Assembly (NCBI RefSeq): GCF_002140975.2
Contig: NZ_CP147247.1
Span: forward strand, 1-64,000
Direction of reading: 5' to 3'
Length of the DNA: 64,000 bases
Source: Enterococcus sp. 9E7_DIV0242
Lineage (GTDB): Bacteria; Bacillota; Bacilli; Lactobacillales; Enterococcaceae
Each line of letters starts with the position of its first letter. The first letter of the stretch is position 1. The position numbers and the translations under genes are program-made. Below are positions 15,085 to 24,060 of the stretch, piece after piece. Below the pieces are notes generated by a model, which saw nothing but the letters and a program-made list of their open reading frames with translations, was not told the origin of the DNA and made no database searches.

Positions 15085-15242
15085 GTTATTGAATAGTTTT
15101 ATTTTTGGAGAATTGTCTTTGTTTTTTTGAAAATAGCAAGTGATTTCATAGATGTAAATACTGATTTTTTGGGATTCTCTGTTATTTTTGCTTGTTTATT
15201 GATAGAATATAAGTAACGTCAGACAGGAAAGGGAGTGAGAAA

Positions 15243-15767
15243 GTGATACAAGGGATACCGATTCAAACAATTTATCTCTATGTGTTGGTTACCTGTGCAG
15301 GGTTAGCAGTGATTTTGCTGTTGGTTGGTGATATTTTTGATTTTGATGGCCCGATTGATCCAATGTTGATCATTCCATGGTTTGCCTTTACTTCGCTAGT
15401 GGGGTACTTTGGAGAATTTTTAACAGATTGGAACCACCTACTGATTTTTCTTGTAGGAGGGGCAATTTCAACTATAGCTGTTTTCTTATTGAATTTCTAT
15501 TTATTTACACCGATGAGAAACGCAGAGGCGACAATATCTATTTCTGAAAAAGATATGGAGGGCAGTACAGCCGTTGTTGTTACGCCAATTCCAGTCAATG
15601 GGATGGGGGAAATCCAGTTCAAAAGTGTGACTGGTTCATTAAGCAGACCTGCGGCTTTCTATACTTCTCAAGAAACGGGGGTTGAACGAGGAGCGGAAGT
15701 GCTTATTATCGAAGTGAGGGAGCGAGTATGCTATGTTGTCCCTTATGAAAATTCATTGAAGCTGTAA
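15243..15767 (+). CDS. NfeD-family membrane protein (YuaF-like)
   Basis: A 174-aa protein with three hydrophobic segments (about residues 10-28, 40-58 and 64-88) and a soluble C-terminal OB-fold domain from about residue 98 (STAVVVTPIPVNGMGEIQFK through RGAEVLIIEVRERVCYVVPY). This is the short NfeD type that is paired with flotillins, like B. subtilis YuaF beside FloT. The start codon is GTG with a GGGAGTGA ribosome binding site. A flotillin gene follows after about 106 bp, most likely in the same operon. Confidence 0.85.
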   Translation: MIQGIPIQTIYLYVLVTCAGLAVILLLVGDIFDFDGPIDPMLIIPWFAFTSLVGYFGEFLTDWNHLLIFLVGGAISTIAVFLLNFYLFTPMRNAEATISISEKDMEGSTAVVVTPIPVNGMGEIQFKSVTGSLSRPAAFYTSQETGVERGAEVLIIEVRERVCYVVPYENSLKL

Positions 15768-15873
15768 GTTCAAAAATATCCGTTTGTTACAGTGTTAGCT
15801 GTCAAGACGATGGATAAAGTTTTTTGTGGCAAGTGTTATCAGGTTACTAAGAAGAAAAAGGAGAGAAAGTATT

Positions 15874-17349
15874 ATGATAGGTTTTTTTGCTCCAATTATA
15901 TTGGTCGTTTTCATTTTATTGATGTTATTGATTATTTTTGTTTCAAAGTATCAAACAGCGAAACCGGATGAGGCCTTAATCATCAGTGGTAGCTATCTGG
16001 GCTCAAAAAATGTTCACGCAGATGAACGTGGGAATAAGATTAAAATCGTTCGTGGTGGCGGTGCATTTGTACTTCCTGTCTTTCAGCGTTCGAACCGAAT
16101 CAGCTTACTATCAAGCAAGCTGGATGTATCTACTCCGGAAGTTTACACGGAGCAAGGGGTTCCAGTTATGTGTGATGGAACTTCCATCATCAAGATCGGT
16201 TCTTCTGTAGAAGAAATTGCAACTGCAGCAGAACAATTTTTAGGTAAAACAAGAGAAGAGCTTGAAAACGAAGCACGTGAAGTTTTGGAAGGTCATTTAC
16301 GTTCTATTTTGGGGTCAATGACAGTTGAAGAAATTTATCAAAATAGAGATAAATTTAGCCAAAGCGTACAAGAAGTAGCCAGTGTGGATTTGGCAAAAAT
16401 GGGACTGATCATCGTGTCCTTTACCATCAAGGAAGTTAGAGATAAGAACGGTTACCTGGATTCATTAGGGAAGCCAAGGATTGCACAGGTTAAGCGTGAC
16501 GCGAATATTGCAGAGGCAGAAGCTTTAAAAGAAACAAGAATCAAAAAAGCAGAAGCTGAAAAAGAATCACAACAAGCGGAGTTGCAACGACAAACAGAAA
16601 TTGCTGAAGCTTCAAAGGAAAAAGAATTGAAGCTTGCATTGTATAAAGAAGCACAAGATATAGCGAAAGCGAAAGCAGACCAGGCCTATAATTTGGAAAG
16701 CGCTCGTGCACAACAAGAGGTTATTGCACAAGAGATGGAAGTTAAAGTCATCGAACGTCAAAAACAAATTGAATTGGAAGAAAAAGAAATCATTCGTCGT
16801 GAGAAACAATATGATTCAGAAGTGAAGAAAAAGGCGGATGCAGATCGTTATGCGAAGGAACAAGAAGCTCTTGCCCATAAAGCGAGAGAAGTGGCAGAGG
16901 CCGAAGCTGAGCGCTTTAGAGTAGAAGCTCTAGCCGAAGCGGAGGCAAGTCAAACACGACTTGCCGGTCAGGCACAGGCGGAAGCGATCCTGGCACGAGG
17001 AAAAGCAGAAGCGGAAGCAAAACAAAAAATTGCGGATGCCTTTAAAGAGTACGGAGAGGCTGCTGTATTGAGTATGGTTATGGAAATGCTGCCGCAGTTG
17101 ATGAAAGAGGCTGCTCAGCCACTTGGCAATATCGATAAGATTTCCGTTGTTGATACGGGCTCAGGTGGAGAAAATTCCGGGGCCAATCGCATTACGAATT
17201 ATGCAACAAATCTATTGGCGGGTACTCAGGAAACCTTGAAGGAATCTACGGGTATCGATGTAAAAGAATTGATTGAAAACTTTACTAAAAAAGGCACCAA
17301 CAGTAGTGTAAATTATTACGAAAATAGTGATGGAAGCGACGTACAGTAA
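15874..17349 (+). CDS. floT: Flotillin-like protein FloT
   Basis: A 491-aa flotillin (FloT/YuaG). A single membrane segment at residues 2-24 is followed by the SPFH/PHB domain (about 35-190). A long Ala/Glu/Lys-rich coiled coil (about 205-385, repeated EAEA and KAEAEAKQKI units) precedes the C-terminal oligomerisation region. Flotillins scaffold ordered membrane domains in Gram-positive cells and influence signalling and secretion. The start at 15874 has AAGGAGAG upstream; 16 extra upstream codons are rejected. It ends at a strong terminator. Confidence 0.93.
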   Translation: MIGFFAPIILVVFILLMLLIIFVSKYQTAKPDEALIISGSYLGSKNVHADERGNKIKIVRGGGAFVLPVFQRSNRISLLSSKLDVSTPEVYTEQGVPVMCDGTSIIKIGSSVEEIATAAEQFLGKTREELENEAREVLEGHLRSILGSMTVEEIYQNRDKFSQSVQEVASVDLAKMGLIIVSFTIKEVRDKNGYLDSLGKPRIAQVKRDANIAEAEALKETRIKKAEAEKESQQAELQRQTEIAEASKEKELKLALYKEAQDIAKAKADQAYNLESARAQQEVIAQEMEVKVIERQKQIELEEKEIIRREKQYDSEVKKKADADRYAKEQEALAHKAREVAEAEAERFRVEALAEAEASQTRLAGQAQAEAILARGKAEAEAKQKIADAFKEYGEAAVLSMVMEMLPQLMKEAAQPLGNIDKISVVDTGSGGENSGANRITNYATNLLAGTQETLKESTGIDVKELIENFTKKGTNSSVNYYENSDGSDVQ

Positions 17350-17382
17350 AAGTAAGTCTAGTTGAATGAAATCAACTGTTTA

Positions 17383-17408
17383 GGAGCGGAGAAATCCGCT
17401 CCTTTTTT
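17383..17408 (+). terminator. Terminator of the nfeD-floT operon
   Basis: GGAGCGGA-GAAA-TCCGCTCC followed by TTTTTT, a textbook terminator with a GNRA-like loop. Confidence 0.93.
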
Positions 17409-17440
17409 GTCATGTATTAAGCCTTTCTTTTGACCGAATT

Positions 17441-17731
17441 TTCTTAGGGTGGTATGTAGAAAAAGTGGACATTATCGTGTTGTTATTGGGCGCAGTGATT
17501 ACGCTGCTACCACATATTGCTTCTATGTATTTTGGGAAATATGTGTTGAAGCTGACAACAGTCGAGAATATTGGGGGCTTGATCGGGGCAGGAACTAAGA
17601 CAGCTTCGTTGAATGCAATCACAGATGAGACGGGCAGTAGTATTTTTTCCTTGACCTTCACTCCGGCATTCGCGATTGGGAATATCCTGCTAACCAGTAT
17701 GGGGCCAATTATGATTACTTTGCTACAATAA
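17441..17731 (+). pseudogene. Remnant of an AspT/AAE-type transporter (C-terminal end only)
   Basis: About 96 codons remain, ending in an intact stop. The residues from about FLGWYVEKVDIIVLLLGAV to GPIMITLLQ match the last two membrane segments and the conserved GALAGA-like loop (here GGLIGAGTKTASLNAITDETG) of aspartate:alanine exchangers (AspT, YbjL/YidE duplication family). These are normally 530-560 aa, so the first four fifths are gone. A GTG at 17465 begins an open stretch but has no ribosome binding site, and the fragment sits only 30-odd bp behind the floT terminator. A decayed or recombined gene is the best reading. Confidence 0.65.
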
Positions 17732-17749
17732 ATGGTTGGTAAAAAAAAC

Positions 17750-17786
17750 GGACGACGTGAGAAGTTACAAGCTTCTCAGGTCGTCC
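17750..17786 (-). terminator. Terminator of the minus-strand FUSC gene
   Basis: GGACGACGTGAGAAG pairs with CTTCTCAGGTCGTCC with one mismatch. On the minus strand eight T follow. Confidence 0.85.
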
Positions 17787-17823
17787 ATTTAAATAGATAC
17801 AAAAATTTTCTCAATCATCTGTT

Positions 17824-18420
17824 TTAAGAGGGTGGCTGTTCCTTTTCGATTCGTTCTTTCACACTTTTGCGTAATGCTTCCAGCTCTTTTTCCTTTTTCT
17901 CAAGCTCGAGAAGATCCTCGTCGATTTGACGTTTCTTTTCGACAGGCTTTGCCCGAATCAGAAAATTGAGTGAAATTGCAACGAATGTACCGATAAATGT
18001 ATCAAGTACCCGTTCAAACGCATAGTAGACTGATTCTCCTTGCGGGACACTCAAAGCAATCATCAGCAAAGTAGCAATCGCCGAGATAATACCGGGATTA
18101 TTGCCGATCCCATCAGATAATACAATGACAAGAATGACTAACAAAGGCAAGAATAGCAGTTCAACAAGAAAATCATTTGCGAAATGTTGCTGAACAACAA
18201 AATAGAGCAAAGCAAGTCCGCCGCCGATCGAATTACCAAGAACTCTTGATTTTCCAAAGGATAAGCTAGTTGTCAAATCTTGACGAAGAGAAAATACAGC
18301 AGCCAACGCGGCGATCATTGGGGCGCCTCGATCTGTTAGTTTGAATAGCAAGATACATATCATCACAGCTAAAGCACTTTTCATTGTCCGCATGCCTAAA
18401 CGAAATGGCCCGATTGTCAT
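17824..18420 (-). CDS. FUSC/aromatic acid exporter family membrane protein (short form)
   Basis: A 198-aa protein with about five or six hydrophobic segments in the first 155 residues and a charged coiled-coil tail rich in Lys/Glu (EKKRQIDEDLLELEKKEKELEALRKSV). The N-terminal FRLGMRTMKSALAVMICILLF and the middle FGKSRVLGNSIGGGLALLY are typical of the ArAE_1/DUF939 group. AGGAGAG precedes the ATG. It is divergent from the next gene, a longer relative, across 107 bp. Substrate unknown. Confidence 0.78.
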   Translation of the reverse strand: MTIGPFRLGMRTMKSALAVMICILLFKLTDRGAPMIAALAAVFSLRQDLTTSLSFGKSRVLGNSIGGGLALLYFVVQQHFANDFLVELLFLPLLVILVIVLSDGIGNNPGIISAIATLLMIALSVPQGESVYYAFERVLDTFIGTFVAISLNFLIRAKPVEKKRQIDEDLLELEKKEKELEALRKSVKERIEKEQPPS

Positions 18421-18527
18421 AGAATAGTTCTCTCCTAATAAATATTTACTATTCCATGATAACCGAAATAGAGGTAAAATTACTAGTGATAATAAAAAAG
18501 AGTACTATATTTTTAAGGAGGCTGCAA

Positions 18528-19511
18528 ATGAAAATTGGCTTACGAACAGTCAAGACGGCTGTCAGCGCCGCGGCTTCTATGATGATCGCCGCAGCATTAG
18601 GCTTGTTGAATCCCGCTTCTGCTGGAATTATTTCTGTTTTAAGTGTGACTCCAACAAAGAAGACATCCTTATTTACCGGAATCAACCGATTACTTTCTTT
18701 GGCATTGGCTACAGGTATTGCATTTATTTGTTTTCGTTTCTTTGGATTCACGCCGTGGGGATTTGGTGTGTACCTGTTGCTTTTTATTCCGGCGGCAGTT
18801 TCACTAAATTTATCAGATGGAATCGTCGTGAGTTCTGTACTAGTCACCCATTATCTGATTGAAAAGAGCTTGAGCTGGTCATTGATCGGTAATGAATTTT
18901 TACTAATGATCATCGGTGTAGGGATGGCCTTGCTTTTGAATATGTATATGCCTGATGTAGAAAAACGCTTGAAGGAAGATCAAGAAGCAATCGAAGCGTT
19001 GTTCAGGAAAATCTTACGCGATATGGCTATGTATTTGAATGAAATGCAAAAAGAACGAATGCTTGTTGCGCGTTGTAATGAGTTGAAGGCCTTTATTCAG
19101 GAAGGGCAGGATTGGGCAAAAAATCATGCCGAAAATCAATTGTTGTCACAGGATAATTATTATTTAGACTATTTTATGATGCGCAAAATGCAAAGTGCTA
19201 TTTTAAAGGACATGCTGAGGTTATTGGAGCGAGTAATTGTTGAGAAGGAACAGGCTAAATTGATTAAAGAATTATTGGAATATACGTCTCAAACTTTTGC
19301 GGAGGAAAACGATGGAAAAGATATTCTGGATCAAATTGGCGAAGTGTATGAAGCCTATCGAGAAAGTCCGTTGCCTGAAACGAGAGAAGAGTTTGAAAAT
19401 CGAGCTATGTTGTTTCAGTTCCTTCAATTATTCTATTCCTTTATAGAAACTAAAAAGGAATTTGCGGAGGATCATTTGTTGGAAAAAAATGAAAAACTAC
19501 AAATCAAGTAA
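18528..19511 (+). CDS. FUSC/aromatic acid exporter family protein (YqjA-like, with C-terminal domain)
   Basis: A 327-aa protein with six hydrophobic segments in residues 1-145 (MKIGLRTVKTAVSAAASMMIAA at the start) and a helical cytoplasmic C-terminal domain (about 150-320) with a conserved LDYFMMRKMQSAILKDMLRLLERV block, as in the ArAE_1_C domain of B. subtilis YqjA. The start at 18528 has AAGGAGG 7 nt upstream. The neighbouring minus-strand gene is the same family without the C-terminal domain, so the pair may be an old inverted duplication. Confidence 0.8.
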   Translation: MKIGLRTVKTAVSAAASMMIAAALGLLNPASAGIISVLSVTPTKKTSLFTGINRLLSLALATGIAFICFRFFGFTPWGFGVYLLLFIPAAVSLNLSDGIVVSSVLVTHYLIEKSLSWSLIGNEFLLMIIGVGMALLLNMYMPDVEKRLKEDQEAIEALFRKILRDMAMYLNEMQKERMLVARCNELKAFIQEGQDWAKNHAENQLLSQDNYYLDYFMMRKMQSAILKDMLRLLERVIVEKEQAKLIKELLEYTSQTFAEENDGKDILDQIGEVYEAYRESPLPETREEFENRAMLFQFLQLFYSFIETKKEFAEDHLLEKNEKLQIK

Positions 19512-19559
19512 TAACAAATGCCGGTTAAAACAGTGTGGCATCCGAAAAGGGGGAATAAG

Positions 19560-20162
19560 ATGTATAAGCCTGTAACACCTATATTGACGAATGATTTAGT
19601 GAAGGATGTTCAAGTCTATCTGGGCAAAGAGTTCAAACCTGTTGCTACACATTCGGAGGAAGTTGCGGAATGTGCGGCAATGCTTGCAGTTCGTTTTAAT
19701 GCGAACGAAGAAATCGCCAGACAAGCCGGACTACTTCATGATATCAGTGTTATTGTCCCAAATAAGGAAAAGATTCAATTGGCTGAGCAGCTGGGAATCT
19801 CTATCTGTGAGGAAGAACGTCAGATTCCTATGTTAAGTCATCAGAAGCTTTCTCGATACATGGCCAAGGAGTTGTTTCAGATAGCAGATGATTCGGTGCT
19901 ATCAGCAATCGAATGTCATACAACTTTAAAAGGACAGGCAAGTCAGATGAATCATATCATCTTTTTGGCGGACAAGATCAAATGGGATCAAGGAGGAGAG
20001 CCGCCTTATCTTACGGAGCTACTCGCAGCCTTAGATTGTTCACTTGAAGTGGCTTCGTTGGTCTATATCAAGTACCTGCTGGCTCATGATATTTTAGTTG
20101 TTCATCCGTGGCTTAAGGAAGCTCAATTAGTGTTAACTGAGCGATTGGCTTACTTGGAGTAA
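19560..20162 (+). CDS. HD-domain phosphohydrolase, YqeK-like
   Basis: A 200-aa protein of the HD superfamily. Metal-binding residues are in THSEEVAECAAMLA (first His), GLLHDIS (HD pair) and IECHTTLKGQASQMNHIIFLADKI (His and Asp near the end). The order and the LADKI ending match YqeK-type Ap4A hydrolases, although a second copy usually sits beside nadD. It may be a paralogue with another nucleotide substrate. AAGGGGG precedes the ATG, which follows the upstream FUSC gene by about 48 bp, so co-transcription is likely. Confidence 0.75.
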   Translation: MYKPVTPILTNDLVKDVQVYLGKEFKPVATHSEEVAECAAMLAVRFNANEEIARQAGLLHDISVIVPNKEKIQLAEQLGISICEEERQIPMLSHQKLSRYMAKELFQIADDSVLSAIECHTTLKGQASQMNHIIFLADKIKWDQGGEPPYLTELLAALDCSLEVASLVYIKYLLAHDILVVHPWLKEAQLVLTERLAYLE

Positions 20163-20266
20163 TCAACGCTGTCATCAAAATTCCTAAATAGCTTGTCATT
20201 TTGTCCTGGTTTGAGGTATTGTATAGGTGTGTGGGGTGTCAAAGGAAATGAAAAAGGAAGGGAACT

Positions 20267-20500
20267 ATGGCAGAATACGAAAAGGACTTTATGCTGCGTC
20301 AAGCCAAGCAAATGGCTGATCTTTTGGGGAGCTTTATGGACAAGGAGTCTATCGCAGAGAATTTTATAGTGGATGACGAGCAGAGTCAGAAGTTAAAAGA
20401 GGCGACACATAAACAATTGGTTGAACAGCTAAGTGCTCAAACAAGTGGCAGAAAACGGGAGAAAGAACGCTCGTTGATCAAGAGACGACTGGTAAAATAA
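20267..20500 (+). CDS. Small basic helical protein, unknown function
   Basis: A 77-aa protein predicted fully helical and ending in a strongly basic tail (SGRKREKERSLIKRRLVK). No family recognised. GGAAGGGAAC precedes the ATG. It follows the HD-domain gene and ends at a strong terminator, just before the third insertion sequence. Confidence 0.55.
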   Translation: MAEYEKDFMLRQAKQMADLLGSFMDKESIAENFIVDDEQSQKLKEATHKQLVEQLSAQTSGRKREKERSLIKRRLVK

Positions 20501-20510
20501 TAAAAAAATT

Positions 20511-20553
20511 AAAGCGAGGAAAGGCCTGATTCAGACGGCTCTTTCCTCGCTTT
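20511..20553 (+). terminator. Terminator after the small basic protein gene
   Basis: AAAGCGAGGAAAG (20511-20523) pairs perfectly with CTTTCCTCGCTTT (20541-20553). The IS copy 3 inserted 9 bp further on, within the flanking T-rich part. Confidence 0.85.
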
Positions 20554-20562
20554 AGCTTTTAC

Positions 20563-22266
20563 GGTTCTATGTCAATTTGTGTTGGTAGGACAAAAAACTG
20601 AATAAAATCATAGAACTTGGAATAAAAATCAGAGATATTCTGGTTTTGTTTCAAGTTCTTTTTAGAAATAGGAGGACCTCTGCCAATTATCTGGGCAGCT
20701 GGCCGGAAGCGACTTGGCAAAAAGCGCCAATTCCATTCCTAAATCGAGTCAAAGTAGCTGTACATGTACTTGGATAACAGCTACTAATTCCCGATTTACC
20801 TTTATAGCTGCAGAGATATTGGTTGTGAGCCTCCTTTTAATCTTGAGAAAAAACAAGACCTTGAATAATATAAATACGAGAACGAAAATGATAGAAATTA
20901 CGGTAGCCATAAGCAATCCGTTTGATTACCTTAATCTTGTTATTCAACCCTTCTGTAATCCCATTAGAAAAAGAAAAACTGAACGCATTGGTAATTCCTT
21001 GCTTGTGCTTCTTGAAGAATCTCAACTTCTTTTTGAACCAGAAAGGCAGTCGGGGATCTAGTGTATCAAGTTCTTCAAAGAAACGCTTAGCTTCGCGATG
21101 AGTAAAGGCATATTTAAGAAACTGAATGGTATCGTAAGCAATACGCAAGGTTGAATCGTAGCTAAGTAATTTATCGACAATGTCTGTCTGAGTTAATGGA
21201 CGTTTGAATAGTGAATGATAGGGACGATGTTGACTATCCAATTCAACTGAATCTTTTAGAAGTAACTTCCAATACCGTTTGAGTCGACGGTATTGCTTCT
21301 GTTCTTGTGGTGAGGAATGCCGAAAGGCATTCATTGTCTTTATCCGTAGTTGATTTAATGCTCGATTCATTTGTTGGACAATGTGAAATCGGTCAGTAAC
21401 GAGTTGGGCATTTGGAAACACGGACTTGAGTAATTGATCATAGCTCGCATTCATGTCCATGACTAGGTACTTTACGTTTTCTCGGGCTTCTTTTGTGTAT
21501 CGCATAAAGTGTCGGGTTAAGTGCGTCAGTCGACGGTCTTCAAGTACTTCAAGAATCTTGTTGGTTTCTCCATTAACACAAATAAAACTCATGGCCCCTT
21601 CGCAAGATTTCATTGATTGGAATTCATCAATACATAAAATCTTTGGAAGAAATCGCCAATTTGGAGAATAAGAAGCAGCTAGCTCCTCCATTAAGCGAAG
21701 AACCGTCACGTCTGAAACGAAATGTTTTTGGGCAATCTCTTTCCTAGAAACATTTTTCTTTAAATCAAGTATGATTTGGAGACAGAGTTGCTTTGATAAA
21801 TGATGGTGTTCTTCAACTAACTCTGTCTGAGCGTGAAAAGTTGAGTGACACTCATGACAACGAAAGCGCGAACGTCTCAGTTCCAATAAAGTCAGACGAC
21901 CATTAAATGCAGGTAATTGAGTGTGTGTCCGATGGTAACCATTTTTGATGATCTGCCCTTGATTTTTTATCCCACAGTTTTTGCAATGTGTAGGTATATA
22001 CGTAAGTGTTGCTTTGATGACCTGAGCTTCAACCCCTTTTAGGTGTCTGTATTCAAGCCAATCCTCTCCAAAGGAGAGATGTTTATCTGTTAGTCCAAGC
22101 AATAATCTGGTATTCTTATCCATAGAGGAACAACCTTTCTGATGATTTGTGATTTTGGTCGATTTCATTTTATCAGTTTGTTGTTCCTTTTTGGTGTTTA
22201 AACACTTAAAAAGTGTTGGTAGATTTTCCTTAAGGATTTTCCACCAACACAATATATTATAGAACC
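20563..22266 (-). mobile_element. ISL3-family insertion sequence, copy 3 (complete, diverged)
   Basis: The element is 1704 bp, with the same terminal inverted repeats as copy 1 and a perfect 8-bp target duplication GCTTTTAC at 20555-20562 and 22267-22274. The internal sequence differs from copies 1 and 2 at many positions, so it is an older or separately acquired subtype. The non-coding left tail and its hairpins are conserved. Confidence 0.94.
20837..22123 (-). CDS. ISL3-family transposase (IS copy 3)
   Basis: This has the same architecture as the other two transposases: paired CxxC motifs (HCKNC and RCHEC), helix-turn-helix and DDE domain. About twenty or more residues differ from copy 1, for example LPAFNGRLTLLELRRS and CIDEFQSMKSCEG. 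An open frame continues upstream to 22252, and an ATG at 22168 is equivalent to the longest starts of the other copies. The MDKNTRLLLG start with GAAAGG is preferred here too. Confidence 0.9.
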   Translation of the reverse strand: MDKNTRLLLGLTDKHLSFGEDWLEYRHLKGVEAQVIKATLTYIPTHCKNCGIKNQGQIIKNGYHRTHTQLPAFNGRLTLLELRRSRFRCHECHSTFHAQTELVEEHHHLSKQLCLQIILDLKKNVSRKEIAQKHFVSDVTVLRLMEELAASYSPNWRFLPKILCIDEFQSMKSCEGAMSFICVNGETNKILEVLEDRRLTHLTRHFMRYTKEARENVKYLVMDMNASYDQLLKSVFPNAQLVTDRFHIVQQMNRALNQLRIKTMNAFRHSSPQEQKQYRRLKRYWKLLLKDSVELDSQHRPYHSLFKRPLTQTDIVDKLLSYDSTLRIAYDTIQFLKYAFTHREAKRFFEELDTLDPRLPFWFKKKLRFFKKHKQGITNAFSFSFSNGITEGLNNKIKVIKRIAYGYRNFYHFRSRIYIIQGLVFSQD

Positions 22267-22293
22267 GCTTTTACTTACTTAGATGATTGCTTG

Positions 22294-23253
22294 TTACTTT
22301 GCCCATTCCTGCTGCATTTGATCAAGAAGATCGATCACGTCACGGGTGAGGAAAAGAGATCGGTTCGGCTGTTTCTTTTCAATGAAGTCAGTCATTGCTT
22401 CGATTTCATAAGCAAGTGCTTGTTCACTTGAGCCGGAGATAATTGTTTCCGTTGTTCCGTCGTTAAAGTACAGTTCTGCTCGATCCGCTCGAGGATAATC
22501 ATTTACAGTGATATAAGCATTTTCAAATGAAACAACGCCCACTTTTGGTGCTTTGGATTGGAAGCTAAGTGTTACCGCAGCCATTTCATTTTTTTCATTT
22601 TGCAAAATCGTAATCGATTGTTCATCCACCCCTGTAGAAAAAGGCTCCATAACAGAGGCTTTGACTGTTGGTTGCTCCGTCAAGAACCAGCGAGCAAAAG
22701 AGACTGCGTAGGTTCCGATATCTAGCAAAGCGCCTCCTGCCAAATCAGGATTAAAGAAGCGATTATTCGGATCAGGTTCCTTATAACTGCCAAAAGGGGC
22801 TTGAATCATTTTCAATTTTCCAAGCTTGCCAGTGTCAATGATCCGTTTCAATTCCTTGTAAAGCGGCATGTTAAAAATAGTCATTGCCTCTGCAAGAATC
22901 AGACTTTTCTTTTCTGCTAAGGCCATTGCTTCCATTAGTTCTGCACTGTTCATGGTAATTGCTTTTTCACAGAGCACATGTTTTCCTGCTTGCAAAGCTT
23001 GAATGATATGGCTGTGATGCTGCTTGTTTGGAACAGCGATATAGATGATATCGATTGTTTGATCGGCAAGTAATTCGTCGTATGACCCATAGGAAGTAGG
23101 GATTCCATATTCGTCTGCAAATTCCTTTGCTTTACTTGCGGTACGTGAAGCAACAGCTGCTAATAAATTTCTTTCCGGAGAAAAAGCAAAAGCAGAAGCA
23201 AATTGATGGGCGATCTCTCCTAGACCAATAATTCCCCAGTTGTATTTCTTCAA
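22294..23253 (-). CDS. Gfo/Idh/MocA-family NAD(P)-dependent oxidoreductase
   Basis: A 319-aa dehydrogenase. The N-terminal Rossmann fold begins WGIIGLGEIAHQFA (GxGxxA type, residues 6-18). The family motif EKAITMN (EKP-type, Lys of the active site) and the substrate-domain motifs GGALLDIGTYAVSFARW follow. Substrates are sugars or related hydroxy compounds and cannot be named. The start codon is TTG with AGGAGG 8 nt upstream. It is transcribed alone, beginning 28 bp inside the right flank of IS copy 3; a TATAAT-type -10 box lies near 23287-23294 on the minus strand. Confidence 0.85.
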   Translation of the reverse strand: MKKYNWGIIGLGEIAHQFASAFAFSPERNLLAAVASRTASKAKEFADEYGIPTSYGSYDELLADQTIDIIYIAVPNKQHHSHIIQALQAGKHVLCEKAITMNSAELMEAMALAEKKSLILAEAMTIFNMPLYKELKRIIDTGKLGKLKMIQAPFGSYKEPDPNNRFFNPDLAGGALLDIGTYAVSFARWFLTEQPTVKASVMEPFSTGVDEQSITILQNEKNEMAAVTLSFQSKAPKVGVVSFENAYITVNDYPRADRAELYFNDGTTETIISGSSEQALAYEIEAMTDFIEKKQPNRSLFLTRDVIDLLDQMQQEWAK

Positions 23254-23414
23254 AAATTCGTCCTCCTAATGATAAGGTATTTTCTACATTATACAAAAGA
23301 AGAGTGAAAGATTGAAAGAAAATGGCAAAAAATGGAAAGATTCCTTTTTTTTAGAGAGAAATAGATGATTTTTATTCTTTTTTTAAGTAAAATGAAAGAG
23401 AGGAGGAGATTGGT

Positions 23415-23930
23415 ATGCACCAAGTGTACATAGATATTATTTTAAGTGCGATTATTGAACAATATTCTTCAGAGGAAACGTTCTATTTGGATTATTTAAA
23501 CATTGATGAAACCCAATGGGTAAATTGGAAAAATGGGGCTGGGAATCTTAGTAATGAAGATATGCAGAAGGTGAAAAACTTATTCACTGATTATGAGTGG
23601 ATGTTGACTCAAAAAATCATGCGTCAAACTGTACTTTTTCCTGAAAAAAGGAACATTGCTGTTTCTGAATATAAACGATTGAAGACTATTATTGCCGGAA
23701 AATGGCTGAAAAGTGATGTTGGTAGAGCAGAGTTGCTGCCCTCTGGTGGTACGAATGAAGATGAAGGCTTTATCAATTTGAAGGTTTCCGTTTCTTATGG
23801 TGAATGGGGTTTTGATGATATTCTGACCTTCCGTCTTCCGTCTAGATTACAACCGCAATTGGAAGGATCGAAGGTCGAGTTACTCGATTGGGTCGATGAA
23901 AACCTGATGGATACGTATGTTGGAGAGTAA
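23415..23930 (+). CDS. Hypothetical protein, 171 aa
   Basis: An acidic soluble protein with no recognised domain. The first half is helical (YIDIILSAIIEQYSSEETFYLDYL, KIMRQTVLFPEKRN). The second half has beta character with FINLKVSVSYGEWGFDDILTFRLPSRL and ends acidic. GAGGAGATTG precedes the ATG. It stands alone between the oxidoreductase and the glucosaminidase. Real coding is supported by length, start signal and unbiased composition; function is unknown. Confidence 0.6.
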   Translation: MHQVYIDIILSAIIEQYSSEETFYLDYLNIDETQWVNWKNGAGNLSNEDMQKVKNLFTDYEWMLTQKIMRQTVLFPEKRNIAVSEYKRLKTIIAGKWLKSDVGRAELLPSGGTNEDEGFINLKVSVSYGEWGFDDILTFRLPSRLQPQLEGSKVELLDWVDENLMDTYVGE

Positions 23931-24060
23931 TCAGAACAGAAGTTTAAAAAATAACAAACGTTATAATAACTGCTCTTGTAATAGAAAGCATTTTATTGTA
24001 TAGTTTGCTAGAATGTTCATCAGGTTAAGAGATGTATAGTAAATATAAAGTAGGGATTTT

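Larger units (their letters stand above)
14753..15242. other. 490-bp gene-free region between nuclease and NfeD genes
   Basis: No coding frame of note. It holds divergent upstream regions: the phased repeat at 14966-14985 and a cre-like site at 15071-15084. A T-rich tract with TAGAAT/TATAAG at 15203-15213 probably contains the NfeD promoter, though no clear -35 was found. Confidence 0.6.

Noticed and set aside
20714..21061. 115-codon frame antisense to the end of transposase copy 3
   Set aside because: It is antisense to the transposase tail and the non-coding end, and is broken in the other two copies.
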